Positions 34,655-44,582 of a DNA stretch of 64,000 bases are shown here, in pieces. The notes under the pieces are model-generated. The model saw nothing but the letters and a program-made list of their open reading frames with translations. It had not been told where the DNA came from and ran no database searches. Each line of letters begins with the position of its first letter. Position 1 is the stretch's first letter. Both the position numbers and the translations under genes were made by a program. Source of the DNA: an uncultured Bacteroidota bacterium (GTDB taxonomy: Bacteria > Bacteroidota > Bacteroidia > Flavobacteriales > Flavobacteriaceae); assembly GCA_902614065.1 (NCBI GenBank), contig CACMJT010000007.1, positions 23,525 through 87,524 on the forward strand, in the 5' to 3' direction.

Positions 34655-37279
34655 ATGGGAATTGCAAAAATTTACGATCCATTAATAATTGAAAATAAAT
34701 GGTTAGTTAAATGGGAAAAGGAAGATTTTTTTAAATCTGAACCAAACGAAAAGACTCCCTATACTATTCTCATTCCCCCACCCAATGTTACAGGAATTTT
34801 ACACATGGGTCACATGTTGAATAACACAATTCAAGATATTTTAATAAGAAAAGCTAGATTAAGTGGATATAACGCATGTTGGGTCCCAGGAACAGACCAT
34901 GCCTCTATAGCAACTGAGGCTAAGGTTGTTAATAAGCTCAAAGAAATTGGCATAAAAAAACATGAATTAACTAGAGATGAGTTTTTAGAACATGCATGGG
35001 ATTGGACAAATAAACATGGTGGAATAATTCTAAATCAGCTCAAAAAAATCGGTTGTTCATGTGACTGGTCAAGAACAAAGTTTACTCTAGATAAGGACAT
35101 GTATGAATCTGTTCAAAATATGTTTCTTAAACTTTATGATGATGGTTATTTATACAGAGATAAAAAAATTGTTAATTGGGATCCTGAAGCAAAAACTACC
35201 CTATCCAATGAAGAAGTTATTTACAAAGAAAAAACAGCAAAACTCTTTTACTTAAAATATAAACTAGAAAGCTCAGAAGAATTTATATTGGTTGCTACAA
35301 CAAGACCCGAAACAATTTTTGGAGACACTGCTGTTGCAGTAAATCCTAATGATAAGAGATACAAAAAACTTGTTGGAAAAAAATTGATAGTTCCATTAGT
35401 TAACAGAGTTGTTCCAATTATAGGTGACAAAAGTGTTGATTCAGAATTCGGAACAGGTTGTCTTAAAGTAACTCCTGCACATAGCGAGAAAGATTTTGAA
35501 ATAGGTATAAGAAATAATTTAGATATAATAGATATTTTCAACGATGATGCTTCTCTTAATGATTATGGAATGCATTATAAATCATTAGATAGATTTTCAG
35601 TTAGAAAAAAAATAATTACTGAGCTTGATGAAAAAGGATTATTGGATAGGGCAGATGATTATACCCACAACATTGCTTTATCAGAAAGAACTAGTTGTGT
35701 AGTTGAACCAAAACTTTCTACACAATGGTTTGTCAGAATGAAAAAATTATCAAATCCGGCATTAGATTTGGTTTTAAATGGAGATATTCAATTTTATCCT
35801 AAAAAATATGTAAAAACCTATAAAAATTGGCTTGAAAATATTAGAGATTGGAATATTTCTCGTCAATTATATTGGGGTCATAGGATTCCTGTTTTTTATT
35901 TAAAAGAAGACAAATCAAAATATGTTGTTTGCTTGTCTGGTTCTGAAGCCATAAAGCTTTTTGAGGAAAAATATAAAATTAAAGACCTAAATTCAGATGA
36001 AATTGTCCAAGATGAAGATGTTCTCGATACATGGTTTTCCTCTTGGTTATGGCCAATTAGTGTTTTTGATGGTGTAAGAAACCCGAATAACTCTGAAATC
36101 GAATATTATTACCCCACTTCTGACCTCGTTACAGGACCAGATATTATATTTTTTTGGGTAGCTCGAATGATTATTTCTGGAAATTATTTACGTCAAGATA
36201 TCCCTTTTAGGAATGTTTATTTTACTGGCTTAGTTAGAGATAAAAAAGGTAGAAAAATGTCGAAACAACTAGGCAATTCACCTGATCCAGAGATTCTTAT
36301 AAAAAAATATGGTGCCGATGGAGTTCGAGTCGGTTTGTTGTTTTGTGCTCCTGCAGGAAATGATTTACTATTTGATGAAACTTTATGTAATCAAGGTAAA
36401 AATTTTTCCAATAAAATTTGGAATGCATTTAGGCTAATTGATGGTTTGAAAATTGATGACAGTCAGAAAAGTAAATCTCACAATGAATTTGCAATCAAAT
36501 GGTTTAATGAAAATTTGAATATGAAAGTCCTCTCAATTAATGAGTCATTTAAAAATTTTAAAATATCAGAGGCGTTAATGACTCTTTACAAACTTTTTTG
36601 GGATGACTTTTGTTCAATTTATTTAGAAATTATAAAGCCAGAATTTGGAAAAGGAGTTTCAAAAAAACTTAAACGCTCAACCCTTACTTTTCTAGAAAAA
36701 TTATTGACTTTATTACACCCATTTATGCCTTTTATAACATCAGAAATTATTAACCAAATTGTCTCTAGTAAAAATTTCAATATTATAAAATCAAATTGGC
36801 CAGAATCAATAAAATTTGACTCAGAAATCATAGAAAATGTTAATTATTCAATTGAAATTGTTTCAAAAATCAGACACTTTAAAAAACAAAATACGCTCTC
36901 TTTCAAAGATGATTTAAAAATTTATTTTGAGAATGATTTGATGGATAATCAGATTGGGATTGTTAAGAAACTGACTAATTGTGATTTAATTAAAAAACAA
37001 TTAAAAGGTACAGATTCGGAAACTTCCTTTATAGTTGGTAAATACGTTTATGTCGTAGATCAAAAAAATAAAATTTTTAATGAAATAGATGTTGATAAAT
37101 TGAAAGAAGAATTAAATTATAACCTAGGCTTTAAAAATATTCTGGAAAAAAAGTTATCAAATGAAAATTTCGTTTCAAATGCTCCAAAGGAGGTTATTCA
37201 AAAAGAAAGAAAAAAACTCGAGGATGTAAAATCAAAAATTAAAATTCTGGAAGAAAGCATTAAAAAACAAAATAATTAA
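34655..37279 (+). CDS. valS: Valyl-tRNA synthetase
   Basis: Class I synthetase charging tRNA-Val. 874 residues, normal. HIGH is present as HMGH in PPPNVTGILHMGH near 40-52; KMSKS is KMSKQ near 535 (GRKMSKQLGNSPDP). The editing domain is seen in VATTRPETIFGDTAVAVNP and GTGCLKVTPAHSEKDFE. The anticodon-binding helices and the C-terminal coiled coil (from NEIDVDKLKEEL, ending SKIKILEESIKKQ) are intact. Its stop overlaps psd by 4 bases in convergent orientation. Confidence 0.97.
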   Translation: MGIAKIYDPLIIENKWLVKWEKEDFFKSEPNEKTPYTILIPPPNVTGILHMGHMLNNTIQDILIRKARLSGYNACWVPGTDHASIATEAKVVNKLKEIGIKKHELTRDEFLEHAWDWTNKHGGIILNQLKKIGCSCDWSRTKFTLDKDMYESVQNMFLKLYDDGYLYRDKKIVNWDPEAKTTLSNEEVIYKEKTAKLFYLKYKLESSEEFILVATTRPETIFGDTAVAVNPNDKRYKKLVGKKLIVPLVNRVVPIIGDKSVDSEFGTGCLKVTPAHSEKDFEIGIRNNLDIIDIFNDDASLNDYGMHYKSLDRFSVRKKIITELDEKGLLDRADDYTHNIALSERTSCVVEPKLSTQWFVRMKKLSNPALDLVLNGDIQFYPKKYVKTYKNWLENIRDWNISRQLYWGHRIPVFYLKEDKSKYVVCLSGSEAIKLFEEKYKIKDLNSDEIVQDEDVLDTWFSSWLWPISVFDGVRNPNNSEIEYYYPTSDLVTGPDIIFFWVARMIISGNYLRQDIPFRNVYFTGLVRDKKGRKMSKQLGNSPDPEILIKKYGADGVRVGLLFCAPAGNDLLFDETLCNQGKNFSNKIWNAFRLIDGLKIDDSQKSKSHNEFAIKWFNENLNMKVLSINESFKNFKISEALMTLYKLFWDDFCSIYLEIIKPEFGKGVSKKLKRSTLTFLEKLLTLLHPFMPFITSEIINQIVSSKNFNIIKSNWPESIKFDSEIIENVNYSIEIVSKIRHFKKQNTLSFKDDLKIYFENDLMDNQIGIVKKLTNCDLIKKQLKGTDSETSFIVGKYVYVVDQKNKIFNEIDVDKLKEELNYNLGFKNILEKKLSNENFVSNAPKEVIQKERKKLEDVKSKIKILEESIKKQNN

Positions 37280-37932
37280 GACTCAACAATAACATCCTCA
37301 CCGCCTTTTAACTGCTGGTTTAATTTTACGTTAATTTTCCTATCTACTGGAACAAAAACATCTACCCTTGACCCAAACTTAATAAATCCGGCATCCTCAC
37401 CTTGAACTACCTTTTGACCAACCTCAGCATAGTTTACTATTCTCCTAGCAACCGCACCAGCAATTTGTCTGTATAAAATTTCACCAAAAATTTTATTTTC
37501 AACAACTATTGTTGTTCTTTCATTTTTTTCCGATGATTTTGGATGCCATGCTACTAAGTATTCACCGGGATGATATTTACTGTAGTTAATTACTCCACTA
37601 ATTGGATATCTTGTTACATGAACATTAAGTGGAGACATAAAAATAGAAATTATAATTCTTTCATCTTTAAAATATTCCTTTTCATATACCCTTTCAATAT
37701 TTACAACTTTGCCATCAACAGGGGAGATTATGTGATTTTTATTCAGTTTTGTTTTTCTCTTTGGATTTCTAAAAAACTGTAAAATAAGTACCAAAATGGA
37801 TAGAGACAGTAGTTGTAAAAAAATTTTTAAAAAACCGTCATCTAAAAAATATTCTAACAATAATATATCTCCAATTACGGCAGTTAGAAAAATTAAAATT
37901 ATTGTGTGACCTTCTTTATGAAACATTTTCAA
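37276..37932 (-). CDS. psd: Phosphatidylserine decarboxylase (proenzyme)
   Basis: Makes phosphatidylethanolamine from phosphatidylserine at the inner membrane. 218 residues, the short bacterial form. Two N-terminal hydrophobic segments, then SPVDGKV, MSPLNVHVTRYPISGVI, and the self-cleavage site Gly-Ser in FIKFGSRVDVF near residue 188, which yields the pyruvoyl cofactor. It overlaps cdsA by 17 bases on the same strand, pairing two steps of phospholipid synthesis. Confidence 0.95.
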   Translation of the reverse strand: MKMFHKEGHTIILIFLTAVIGDILLLEYFLDDGFLKIFLQLLSLSILVLILQFFRNPKRKTKLNKNHIISPVDGKVVNIERVYEKEYFKDERIIISIFMSPLNVHVTRYPISGVINYSKYHPGEYLVAWHPKSSEKNERTTIVVENKIFGEILYRQIAGAVARRIVNYAEVGQKVVQGEDAGFIKFGSRVDVFVPVDRKINVKLNQQLKGGEDVIVES

Positions 37933-38800
37933 AAATTATTATAATTAAGTAAAAAAATGGGAATGAAAAAATTATGCTATCTAATCGATCGAATAAACCA
38001 CCATGACCCTTAATCCAATTTCCAAAATCCTTTATTTTTAATTGCCTTTTTATTTTGGATTGAATTAAGTCTCCGATTATTGCAAAAAAACAAATCATTA
38101 AAGATGAGGCCATTACTAATAAAGTTTCAATTTGTAAGAACTGACTCAAATAGAATCCAAAAATAAACGTAAAAATAATTGATCCATATACACCTTCAAT
38201 CGTTTTTTTGGGAGAAACAGACTCATATAATTTATTTTTTCCAAATTTTAATCCAACAAAATATCCCGCGGAATCTATTCCCCATATGAGTACTAAGTAG
38301 GCAATCATATAAATCTGAAATTTTTTGAATTCAATATTAAGAAAAGGGGAGGAGACTAATATAATGAGAGATAATGTTAATAAAAACATTGGCCAAGCCT
38401 TACTGGCATTATTGCCGTAAAATTTTCTTTTGGAAATAAGAAAGAGTAAAAGAAACGGATAAAAAATTAAATAAAGGATTATTAATATGTAGTAAATCAC
38501 ATCAGCTTCCTCAATATTAGGGAGACTCAGTCCAGGACCAATTAGTGGCAGTAACCCAAACATACTAACCATAAATATTGGAAAAAATTCAGTGCTCATA
38601 AATGGACTGTAATCTTGATTCCATCTTTTAAGAAAATTTAAGTATTCAGGATCTTTTCTCAACACTTTTCCGTATTCAGCTAAAACAATTATTGCAGATA
38701 TATACATAACAATCATAAAACTAACCGGATGAATCAAGGATGACAACATAACAAGAACATAAAAAATGGATGATATAGATCTTGACCTTAAGTCTTTCAT
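37916..38800 (-). CDS. cdsA: Phosphatidate cytidylyltransferase
   Basis: Makes CDP-diacylglycerol, precursor of all phospholipids; it feeds PssA and then Psd encoded next to it. 294 residues with about eight membrane helices. Signature SPKKTIEGVYGSI near 205 and GDLIQSKIKRQLKIKDFGNWIKGHGGLFDRLDS near 240-272 with the Mg-binding Asp residues. It starts at the last base of the LUD gene and overlaps psd at its end. Confidence 0.95.
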   Translation of the reverse strand: MKDLRSRSISSIFYVLVMLSSLIHPVSFMIVMYISAIIVLAEYGKVLRKDPEYLNFLKRWNQDYSPFMSTEFFPIFMVSMFGLLPLIGPGLSLPNIEEADVIYYILIILYLIFYPFLLLFLISKRKFYGNNASKAWPMFLLTLSLIILVSSPFLNIEFKKFQIYMIAYLVLIWGIDSAGYFVGLKFGKNKLYESVSPKKTIEGVYGSIIFTFIFGFYLSQFLQIETLLVMASSLMICFFAIIGDLIQSKIKRQLKIKDFGNWIKGHGGLFDRLDSIIFSFPFFYLIIIIFENVS

Positions 38801-39414
38801 TACAGATTTTCTAAAAGAATTAGATATAGATTTTTTGCACTACTACCGTAAGTTAAAAAGTTTAAATCTTCATCTTTACCTCTTTTGAAGTTTTTAATTG
38901 ATGTAATATTGGATGGTAAGTTATTTGAATATTTATACCTAATTCCCTCTAAACCCTTACTTACAGTTTGAGACAATTGACTTGTTTTTGCAAGTACAAT
39001 TATGTTGTTTGGTAAATCTTTTATTTTATGTGATTCTATTTGATTGGCACTAACCAAAATACTACCATCCTTTGCAACCAAAAACTCACAATCAGTGATG
39101 AATATAACAGAGTTTAAATTTGCTTTATTTGTATTGTACTCAAAATCAGAAATATATTGATCAATAATGTTCTCATTAAAACATAATATGCTAGATTCGG
39201 ACCAATTATTTTCCTCAATTATCTTAGAAAAGTAATCTGTTGATTCAGCTAAATTAGAGGCATAAAGAAACTTACCGCCATTATTGCTAAAGTTGAGGGT
39301 GAACTTATTTTCAACAAGCTCATCTTTTTTTGGAAGGTATTTATATTCTTCTTGCTTATCATCATCATTTTTTGATGTATTCTTATTAAAAAGTGAGGAA
39401 AAAAAATTTTTCAA
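38800..39414 (-). CDS. LUD-domain protein (LutC/YkgG-like)
   Basis: A 204-residue protein of the LUD superfamily, annotated as lactate-utilisation LutC-like but found in flavobacteria between ftsH and cdsA rather than in a lut operon. Features: SDFEYNTNKANLNSVIFITDCEFLVAKDGSILVSANQ and the closing FLTYGSSAKNLYLILLENL. LutA and LutB are absent nearby, so a lactate role is doubtful. The start is TTG. It shares one base with cdsA (TAATG-like junction). Confidence 0.8.
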   Translation of the reverse strand: MKNFFSSLFNKNTSKNDDDKQEEYKYLPKKDELVENKFTLNFSNNGGKFLYASNLAESTDYFSKIIEENNWSESSILCFNENIIDQYISDFEYNTNKANLNSVIFITDCEFLVAKDGSILVSANQIESHKIKDLPNNIIVLAKTSQLSQTVSKGLEGIRYKYSNNLPSNITSIKNFKRGKDEDLNFLTYGSSAKNLYLILLENL

Positions 39415-39475
39415 AAAGATGATTTACCATAAAGATAAATTTATAGACTCACAAAATCAATAAAAATTATTGAGT

Positions 39476-41404
39476 TTATTTTTTTACTGGAATTTCCTTA
39501 AAAGGTCTTTCTCCAAAAATTCTGATTAAATCCTCTTTAAAAATCACTTCTTTTTCAAGCAAATAATCAGCAAGTTTAATCAGTTTCTTTTTGTGTTTTT
39601 TTAGGAGAGATAAAGCCCTTTTAAATTGTGCCTCAATAATATTGGAAATTTCTTTATCAATAACTTGTGCAGTTGTATCACTGTACGGTTTAGTGAATCC
39701 ATATTCATTTTGGCCACTAGAGTCATAATAAGTCAGATTACCAATTTTATCATTCAGTCCATATACAGTTACCATTGATCGGGCTTGTTTAGTTACTTTC
39801 TCCAAATCACTCAAAGCACCCGTTGAGATTTTATTGAAAATAATTTTTTCAGCAGCTCTTCCTCCAAGGGCAGCACACATTTCATCAAGAATTTGCTCAG
39901 TTCTAACTATCTGTCTTTCTTCAGGTAAGTACCAAGCAGCACCAAGAGATCTTCCTCTAGGAACAATTGTAACTTTCACCAAAGGTGCAGCGTGTTCCAG
40001 CATCCAGCTAACCGTTGCGTGACCAGCTTCATGATACGCAATGGTTTCTTTTTCTTTGGGTGAGATAATTTTATTTTTCTTTTCTAGCCCACCAACAATT
40101 CTGTCAACTGCATCAAGAAAATCTTGCCTGCCGACAGACTTCTTAGACTTTCTAGCTGCTATTAGCGCGGCCTCATTGCACACATTAGCAATATCAGCTC
40201 CTGAAAAACCAGGTGTCTGTTTGGCTAAGAAATCAACATCAAGATTGCTGGCCATTTTTAGTGGTTTCAGGTGAACATCAAATATTTCTTTTCGTTCTCT
40301 GACGTCTGGTAAATCCACATAAATTTGTCTATCAAACCTTCCAGCTCTCATGAGTGCTTTATCAAGCACATCAGCTCTATTTGTTGCAGCCATCACAATG
40401 ACATTGGTATTTGTGCCAAAACCATCCATTTCAGTTAGCAACTGGTTTAACGTATTTTCTCTCTCATCATTTGATCCTGTAATATTGTTTTTTCCTCTTG
40501 CCCTACCAATCGCGTCAATTTCATCTATAAAAATTATAGATGGAGATTTATCCTTTGCTTGCTTAAAAAGATCCCTCACACGGGATGCACCAACACCAAC
40601 AAACATTTCAACAAAATCAGATCCTGAAAGTGAGAAAAAAGGAACTTTCGCTTCTCCAGCAACCGCCTTTGCTAAAAGGGTCTTTCCTGTTCCGGGTAGT
40701 CCGACTAATAGTGCACCTTTTGGTATTTTACCTCCAAGTTTGGTATATTTTGTGGGGTTTTTAAGAAAATCTACAATTTCTTTAACTTCCTCCTTAGCAC
40801 CCTCAAGACCAGCAACATCTTTAAAACTAACCTTAATATCACTTTTTTGATCAAACAACTTAGCTTTAGATTTTCCTATGCTAAAAATTTGTGAGCCAGC
40901 ACCACCAGCTCCGCCACCGGCCATTCTTCTCATAAAATAAATCCATAAGCCAATCAATATTATGAGTGGTAATAAGCCTAACAGAACATCTAACCATTTG
41001 TTTTCAACAGTTCTAAATTCATAGCCTATTACCAGCCCACTATTTTGAGCATTTTCAAGTTTACGTTGAAAAAGTTCTAAATCACCAACTTCACATGTGT
41101 AGTGAGGACCCAAGGTATTTTTTTGTCCTAGAAAATTTGATTTGGAAACTTGTCTGTGAACATCACTTACAAGTGCACCTTCGGATAAAGTTATTTCAGC
41201 CAAAGTTTTATTTATGATTATGACGTTTGAAATGTCACCTGAGTTCAGATATTTTTCAAATGTGGTTATATTAATTTTCTTGACAGAGCTGAAATTGTTA
41301 GAATTCCCGAAATAGGAAAATATTATGAATATTGAAATTATTAATCCATAAATCCAATAGTTTGAATTGTTTTGGTTATCAAGTTTATTTTTTTTCTTCT
41401 CCAT
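39476..41404 (-). CDS. ftsH: ATP-dependent membrane zinc protease FtsH
   Basis: Hexameric AAA+ protease that removes damaged or unneeded membrane and cytoplasmic proteins. 642 residues. Two membrane helices (about 15-30 and 140-157) flank a periplasmic domain. Walker A GLPGTGKT near 235, Walker [13 protein letters not shown], the pore motif [36 protein letters not shown], and the zinc site HEAGH near 457. It begins two bases after rsfS and is followed by the LUD gene. Confidence 0.97.
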   Translation of the reverse strand: MEKKKNKLDNQNNSNYWIYGLIISIFIIFSYFGNSNNFSSVKKINITTFEKYLNSGDISNVIIINKTLAEITLSEGALVSDVHRQVSKSNFLGQKNTLGPHYTCEVGDLELFQRKLENAQNSGLVIGYEFRTVENKWLDVLLGLLPLIILIGLWIYFMRRMAGGGAGGAGSQIFSIGKSKAKLFDQKSDIKVSFKDVAGLEGAKEEVKEIVDFLKNPTKYTKLGGKIPKGALLVGLPGTGKTLLAKAVAGEAKVPFFSLSGSDFVEMFVGVGASRVRDLFKQAKDKSPSIIFIDEIDAIGRARGKNNITGSNDERENTLNQLLTEMDGFGTNTNVIVMAATNRADVLDKALMRAGRFDRQIYVDLPDVRERKEIFDVHLKPLKMASNLDVDFLAKQTPGFSGADIANVCNEAALIAARKSKKSVGRQDFLDAVDRIVGGLEKKNKIISPKEKETIAYHEAGHATVSWMLEHAAPLVKVTIVPRGRSLGAAWYLPEERQIVRTEQILDEMCAALGGRAAEKIIFNKISTGALSDLEKVTKQARSMVTVYGLNDKIGNLTYYDSSGQNEYGFTKPYSDTTAQVIDKEISNIIEAQFKRALSLLKKHKKKLIKLADYLLEKEVIFKEDLIRIFGERPFKEIPVKK

Positions 41405-41406
41405 TA

Positions 41407-41754
41407 TTATATATTAATTATTTCTGCATCTCCCCAGAGTTTTTCCAGCTCGTATATTTCTCTAAATTCTTTTTTAAAAATATGAACAATCACATCAATA
41501 TAATCCATCAAAACCCAATTTTTATTTTCTAATCCTTCAATATTGAAGGGTTTTTCTTTTAATTCTTTACTTACAGTTTTCTTCACCGAGTTTGAAATTG
41601 CATTGACTTGAATATTGGATTGGCAATCACAAATAATAAAATACTTAAAATCAACATTTTCGAGCTTTGTAAAGTCTATAATATTTATATTTTCTCCCTT
41701 GACATTTTCAATTCCCTTTATAATATTTTTAACTGTTTTATTTTTAATTTGCAT
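41407..41754 (-). CDS. rsfS: Ribosome silencing factor RsfS
   Basis: Binds ribosomal protein L14 and blocks 50S-30S joining in starvation. 115 residues, normal. Typical blocks: DFTKLENVDFKYFIICDCQSNIQVNAIS, GLENKNWVLMDYIDVIVHIF and the terminal YELEKLWGDAEII. Directly upstream of ftsH, and divergent from birA with an 11-base gap. Confidence 0.94.
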   Translation of the reverse strand: MQIKNKTVKNIIKGIENVKGENINIIDFTKLENVDFKYFIICDCQSNIQVNAISNSVKKTVSKELKEKPFNIEGLENKNWVLMDYIDVIVHIFKKEFREIYELEKLWGDAEIINI

Positions 41755-41765
41755 TTAAATACTGC

Positions 41766-42491
41766 ATGATGAAATTAATCAAACTTAATGCCATCGATTC
41801 AACTAATGAATACATAAAATTAAACAAATCTTTTTTTAGCCAAAATTCATTAGCAGTTTATTCTTTCAACCAGACAAATGGCAAAGGTCAGAGAGGAAAA
41901 AAGTGGATAACTGAACCCTATAAAAATACCTGTATTTCTTTTTATTATGGAGTTGATAAACCATCTGAATATACATTATTAAAAATAAATTTATGTACAA
42001 CTTTAACTGTTTTAGAGGTTTTAAAATCTTATGACATTACTGATTTAAAAATTAAATGGCCTAACGACATTATGTCAGGAAATAGAAAAATTGCAGGTAT
42101 ATTAATTGAAACCACTATGGTTAAAAATAAAATTAATGATCTTATTATTGGCATCGGTTTGAATGTAAATCAAACAGATTTTGATGTGATAAAGGAAGCA
42201 ACCTCAATGAAAATTTTAAAGAATAAAAGTTTTAATCTGCATATGATATCTAAGCAATTTGTTGACAAATTTTCTTCGTTTGATGATATAATATCGAATG
42301 TTTCAAAGGATAAGTTAATTGAGAAATTTTGCTATCATTTGTTTGGTATGAGAGAAAAAAGAAAATTTACTATTGAGGAAAAAGTTGTTGAAGGTATCAT
42401 TTTAGGAATTACAGAGAACTACATGTTGAGTGTTGAATCAGACAATCAAGTTAAGCATTATGATAAAGAACAAATCAAATTAATTTTATAA
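41766..42491 (+). CDS. birA: Biotin-[acetyl-CoA-carboxylase] ligase
   Basis: Attaches biotin to carboxylase carrier domains through biotinyl-AMP. 241 residues, the monofunctional form: there is no N-terminal DNA-binding domain, so it is not a repressor. Motifs: IDSTNEYIK, QTNGKGQRGKKW (adenylate-binding loop), LKIKWPNDIMSGNRKIAGILIE and IIGIGLNVNQ. Two ATG codons in tandem (41766, 41769) are equally possible. It converges on the SRPBCC gene with a 6-base overlap. Confidence 0.94.
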   Translation: MMKLIKLNAIDSTNEYIKLNKSFFSQNSLAVYSFNQTNGKGQRGKKWITEPYKNTCISFYYGVDKPSEYTLLKINLCTTLTVLEVLKSYDITDLKIKWPNDIMSGNRKIAGILIETTMVKNKINDLIIGIGLNVNQTDFDVIKEATSMKILKNKSFNLHMISKQFVDKFSSFDDIISNVSKDKLIEKFCYHLFGMREKRKFTIEEKVVEGIILGITENYMLSVESDNQVKHYDKEQIKLIL

Positions 42492-42881
42492 CTCTAGTTT
42501 TTCTATTTTTTTTGCAATGTTTGTTAGGAAATTCTCCAGAGGTTTTTTTGCCATCATCTCTATCATCATAGAAAAATTAGCATTAAAAATTATTTGACAG
42601 CGACTACTTTTACTGCTAATTTCCGATGGATTTATTAATATTTCAAATTCAAAATTGTTAGAGTTGGATTTCAGTGAAAATGAATTTTTATTAGATTTTG
42701 AGTGAGTTAGTGATATTTTTGGAAAACTTCCAATTTTAATCTCAAATACATTTTCATTCAAAATCTCAAAACTTGAGACTTCATTAGAAAAAACTTCTTT
42801 GTAATTATTTATATCACTAAAAAAATTAGTGAGTGATCTATTACTACAATTTATATGTCCAATCTCTTTAATAATTTCCAT
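42486..42881 (-). CDS. SRPBCC-fold protein downstream of pyrE
   Basis: A 131-residue protein that looks like a START/SRPBCC ligand-binding fold: a short N-terminal strand and two helices (NRSLTNFFSDINNYKEVF), then antiparallel strands and a long C-terminal helix (FSMMIEMMAKKPLENFLTNIAKKIEKL). No ligand can be named. It follows pyrE by three bases, an association I recall as common in flavobacteria. Confidence 0.72.
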   Translation of the reverse strand: MEIIKEIGHINCSNRSLTNFFSDINNYKEVFSNEVSSFEILNENVFEIKIGSFPKISLTHSKSNKNSFSLKSNSNNFEFEILINPSEISSKSSRCQIIFNANFSMMIEMMAKKPLENFLTNIAKKIEKLEL

Positions 42882-42884
42882 TTG

Positions 42885-43523
42885 TTATCCCCAATTTGAA
42901 GGATCCTCTTTCCAGCTTAGAATGTGATCTAACTCCTCACGGTTAAAGAACTTTTTTTCTTTTGCGTAATTTAATAGGTGTGTGAAAGACGACAGTGAAA
43001 AATACTCCACATTATTTTTTAAAAAATTATTTTTTGATAATTCGAAATCATAATTAAAAATACTGACCATACCTTGTAAATTTAGACCCTCATTTTTCAA
43101 GGAATTACACGCTTTCAGACTGCTACTACCAGTGCTTATTAAATCTTCAATTACCACAACCTTTGAACTTTCATGAAAATATCCTTCAATCATATTTTTT
43201 CTTCCATGACCTTTTGGATTTGATCTAACATATATAAAAGGTTTGCTGAGCTCATGAGCAACTAACATTCCAATTCCAATGGCACCAGTAGCAACTCCAG
43301 CTATCAATTCAGTTTCAGGAAATTTATTTGAAATAATTTCAGAAAGTTGTTTGGAAATATATTTTCGAATTTCCGGATATGATAAAATTATTCTATTGTC
43401 ACAATAAATTGGTGATTTCCAACCAGAGGCCCATGTAAAAGGATTTTTGTGATTGAATTTTATTGCATTAATTTGTAGTAGTAGTTCTGAAGTTTTTTTT
43501 GCAATGTCTTCATCCAAAATCAC
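42885..43523 (-). CDS. pyrE: Orotate phosphoribosyltransferase
   Basis: Joins orotate and PRPP to make OMP in pyrimidine synthesis. 212 residues from the GTG at 43523. Motifs: FTWASGWKSPIYCDNR, LIAGVATGAIGIG, the flexible loop KPFIYVRSNPKGHGRKN, and the PRPP site VVIEDLISTGSS. An ATG would add 33 residues, but that extension has no family counterpart, covers the whole start of the divergent Nudix gene, and runs through an exact -7 box placed four bases before this GTG. Confidence 0.93.
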   Translation of the reverse strand: MILDEDIAKKTSELLLQINAIKFNHKNPFTWASGWKSPIYCDNRIILSYPEIRKYISKQLSEIISNKFPETELIAGVATGAIGIGMLVAHELSKPFIYVRSNPKGHGRKNMIEGYFHESSKVVVIEDLISTGSSSLKACNSLKNEGLNLQGMVSIFNYDFELSKNNFLKNNVEYFSLSSFTHLLNYAKEKKFFNREELDHILSWKEDPSNWG

Positions 43524-43527
43524 ATAA

Positions 43528-43535
43528 CAAATGTA
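43528..43535 (-). promoter_or_regulatory. -7 promoter box TACATTTG of pyrE
   Basis: Exact TAnnTTTG on the minus strand, four bases before the pyrE GTG. It overlaps the ATG (43531) of the divergent Nudix gene. Confidence 0.65.
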
Positions 43536-44133
43536 TAAAGTTTTTATTAATAAGCTTTCAATTATTTTAACATCAAAAAATAAGTATTTGAATGAGGAAA
43601 ACACCTTCTTACTGGTGAGCATAAGCTTAGATGAAATATTAAAAAAAGTAAGAAGCCATAAAAAAATTTTTTTATATCATACCAATAAATCTGATTTATT
43701 AAAGGTTTTTAAATCCAAGATTAAGGTAATTTTTGCCTCTGGTGGCATTGTTTCAAATCAAAATAGTCAAGTTTTATTTATATACAGACGGGGTAAGTGG
43801 GATTTGCCCAAAGGAAAAGCTGAAAAGGGAGAAACAATTAGAGAAACTGCAATTCGAGAGGTCATGGAAGAAACTGGGATAGAGAATCTCAAAATTGACA
43901 AATATTTTTCAAATACCTTTCACATTGTAAGAAACAAAAGAAAATATTTCCTTAAAGAAACATCATGGTTTTTAATGTCATCAAATTTTAAAGGAAAATT
44001 GAAACCTCAAATTAAGGAAGGAATAAAATCTGTAAAGTGGAAGACTATTGAAGATGTAAAAAAGCTAAAGAAAAGAACTTACAATAACATTTCCATTATT
44101 TTGAGTGATTTTTTAAAACAAAATCATAAATAG
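43531..44133 (+). CDS. Nudix hydrolase
   Basis: A 200-residue Nudix protein that should hydrolyse a nucleoside-diphosphate-linked substrate, not identifiable here. The complete Nudix box is GKAEKGETIRETAIREVMEETGI (about 94-116), preceded by YRRGKWDLPKGK. The N-terminal 65 residues (MYKVFINKLSII ... KVFKSKIKVIFASGG) are an extra domain usual in flavobacterial members next to pyrE. Its 3' end overlaps coaD by 38 bases in convergent orientation, so its last 12 codons double as coaD sequence. Confidence 0.9.
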   Translation: MYKVFINKLSIILTSKNKYLNEENTFLLVSISLDEILKKVRSHKKIFLYHTNKSDLLKVFKSKIKVIFASGGIVSNQNSQVLFIYRRGKWDLPKGKAEKGETIRETAIREVMEETGIENLKIDKYFSNTFHIVRNKRKYFLKETSWFLMSSNFKGKLKPQIKEGIKSVKWKTIEDVKKLKKRTYNNISIILSDFLKQNHK

Positions 44134-44572
44134 ATTTAGGAACCAATTTGCTGTAGTCTCCATCATTATTAATCAAATCTCTGACTATACTGCTACTAAT
44201 AAATGATGTTTTTGCTGAGGTTAGTATGAAAATTGTTTCAATTTTGGATAGAAATCTATTTGTTCTTGCAATGGCTTTTTCAAATTCAAAGTCACCAGTA
44301 TTTCTTACTCCTCTGACGATAAATTTTGCATCTACCTTTTCACAGAAATCAATTGTTAATCCATCATAGCTCATTACTTTGATTTTGTTGTCATCTTTGA
44401 CAACTTTTTCGATAAATTCTACTCTCTCTTTCAATGAAAACATGGTCTTCTTCTCACTATTTTTACCAATTCCAACAATAATTTCATCAAATAATAGCTT
44501 ACTTCTCTTTAAAATATCAAAGTGTCCCAAAGTAAATGGATCGAATGTTCCAGGGAAAATGGCTCTTTTCAC
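44096..44572 (-). CDS. coaD: Phosphopantetheine adenylyltransferase
   Basis: Penultimate step of coenzyme A synthesis. 158 residues, normal length. Nucleotidyltransferase motif GTFDPFTLGHFDIL near 8-21 (TxGH), then RGVRNTGDFEFEKAIARTNR and the ISSSIVRDLINNDGDYSKLVP block near the C-terminus. It follows ddl by 10 bases. The C-terminal 12 codons overlap the Nudix gene on the other strand. Confidence 0.95.
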   Translation of the reverse strand: MKRAIFPGTFDPFTLGHFDILKRSKLLFDEIIVGIGKNSEKKTMFSLKERVEFIEKVVKDDNKIKVMSYDGLTIDFCEKVDAKFIVRGVRNTGDFEFEKAIARTNRFLSKIETIFILTSAKTSFISSSIVRDLINNDGDYSKLVPKSIYDFVLKNHSK

Positions 44573-44582
44573 ATTTACAAAT

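Noticed and set aside
39001..39414. Lactate-utilisation operon around the LUD gene
   Set aside because: No lutA or lutB nearby; the LUD gene lies in an ftsH-cdsA-psd block.
40350..40850. 166-codon plus-strand ORF inside ftsH
   Set aside because: Antisense to the AAA+ domain; composition follows the ftsH codons.
43524..43622. 33-residue N-terminal extension of PyrE
   Set aside because: No family match, overlaps the divergent Nudix gene, and contains the pyrE -7 box.
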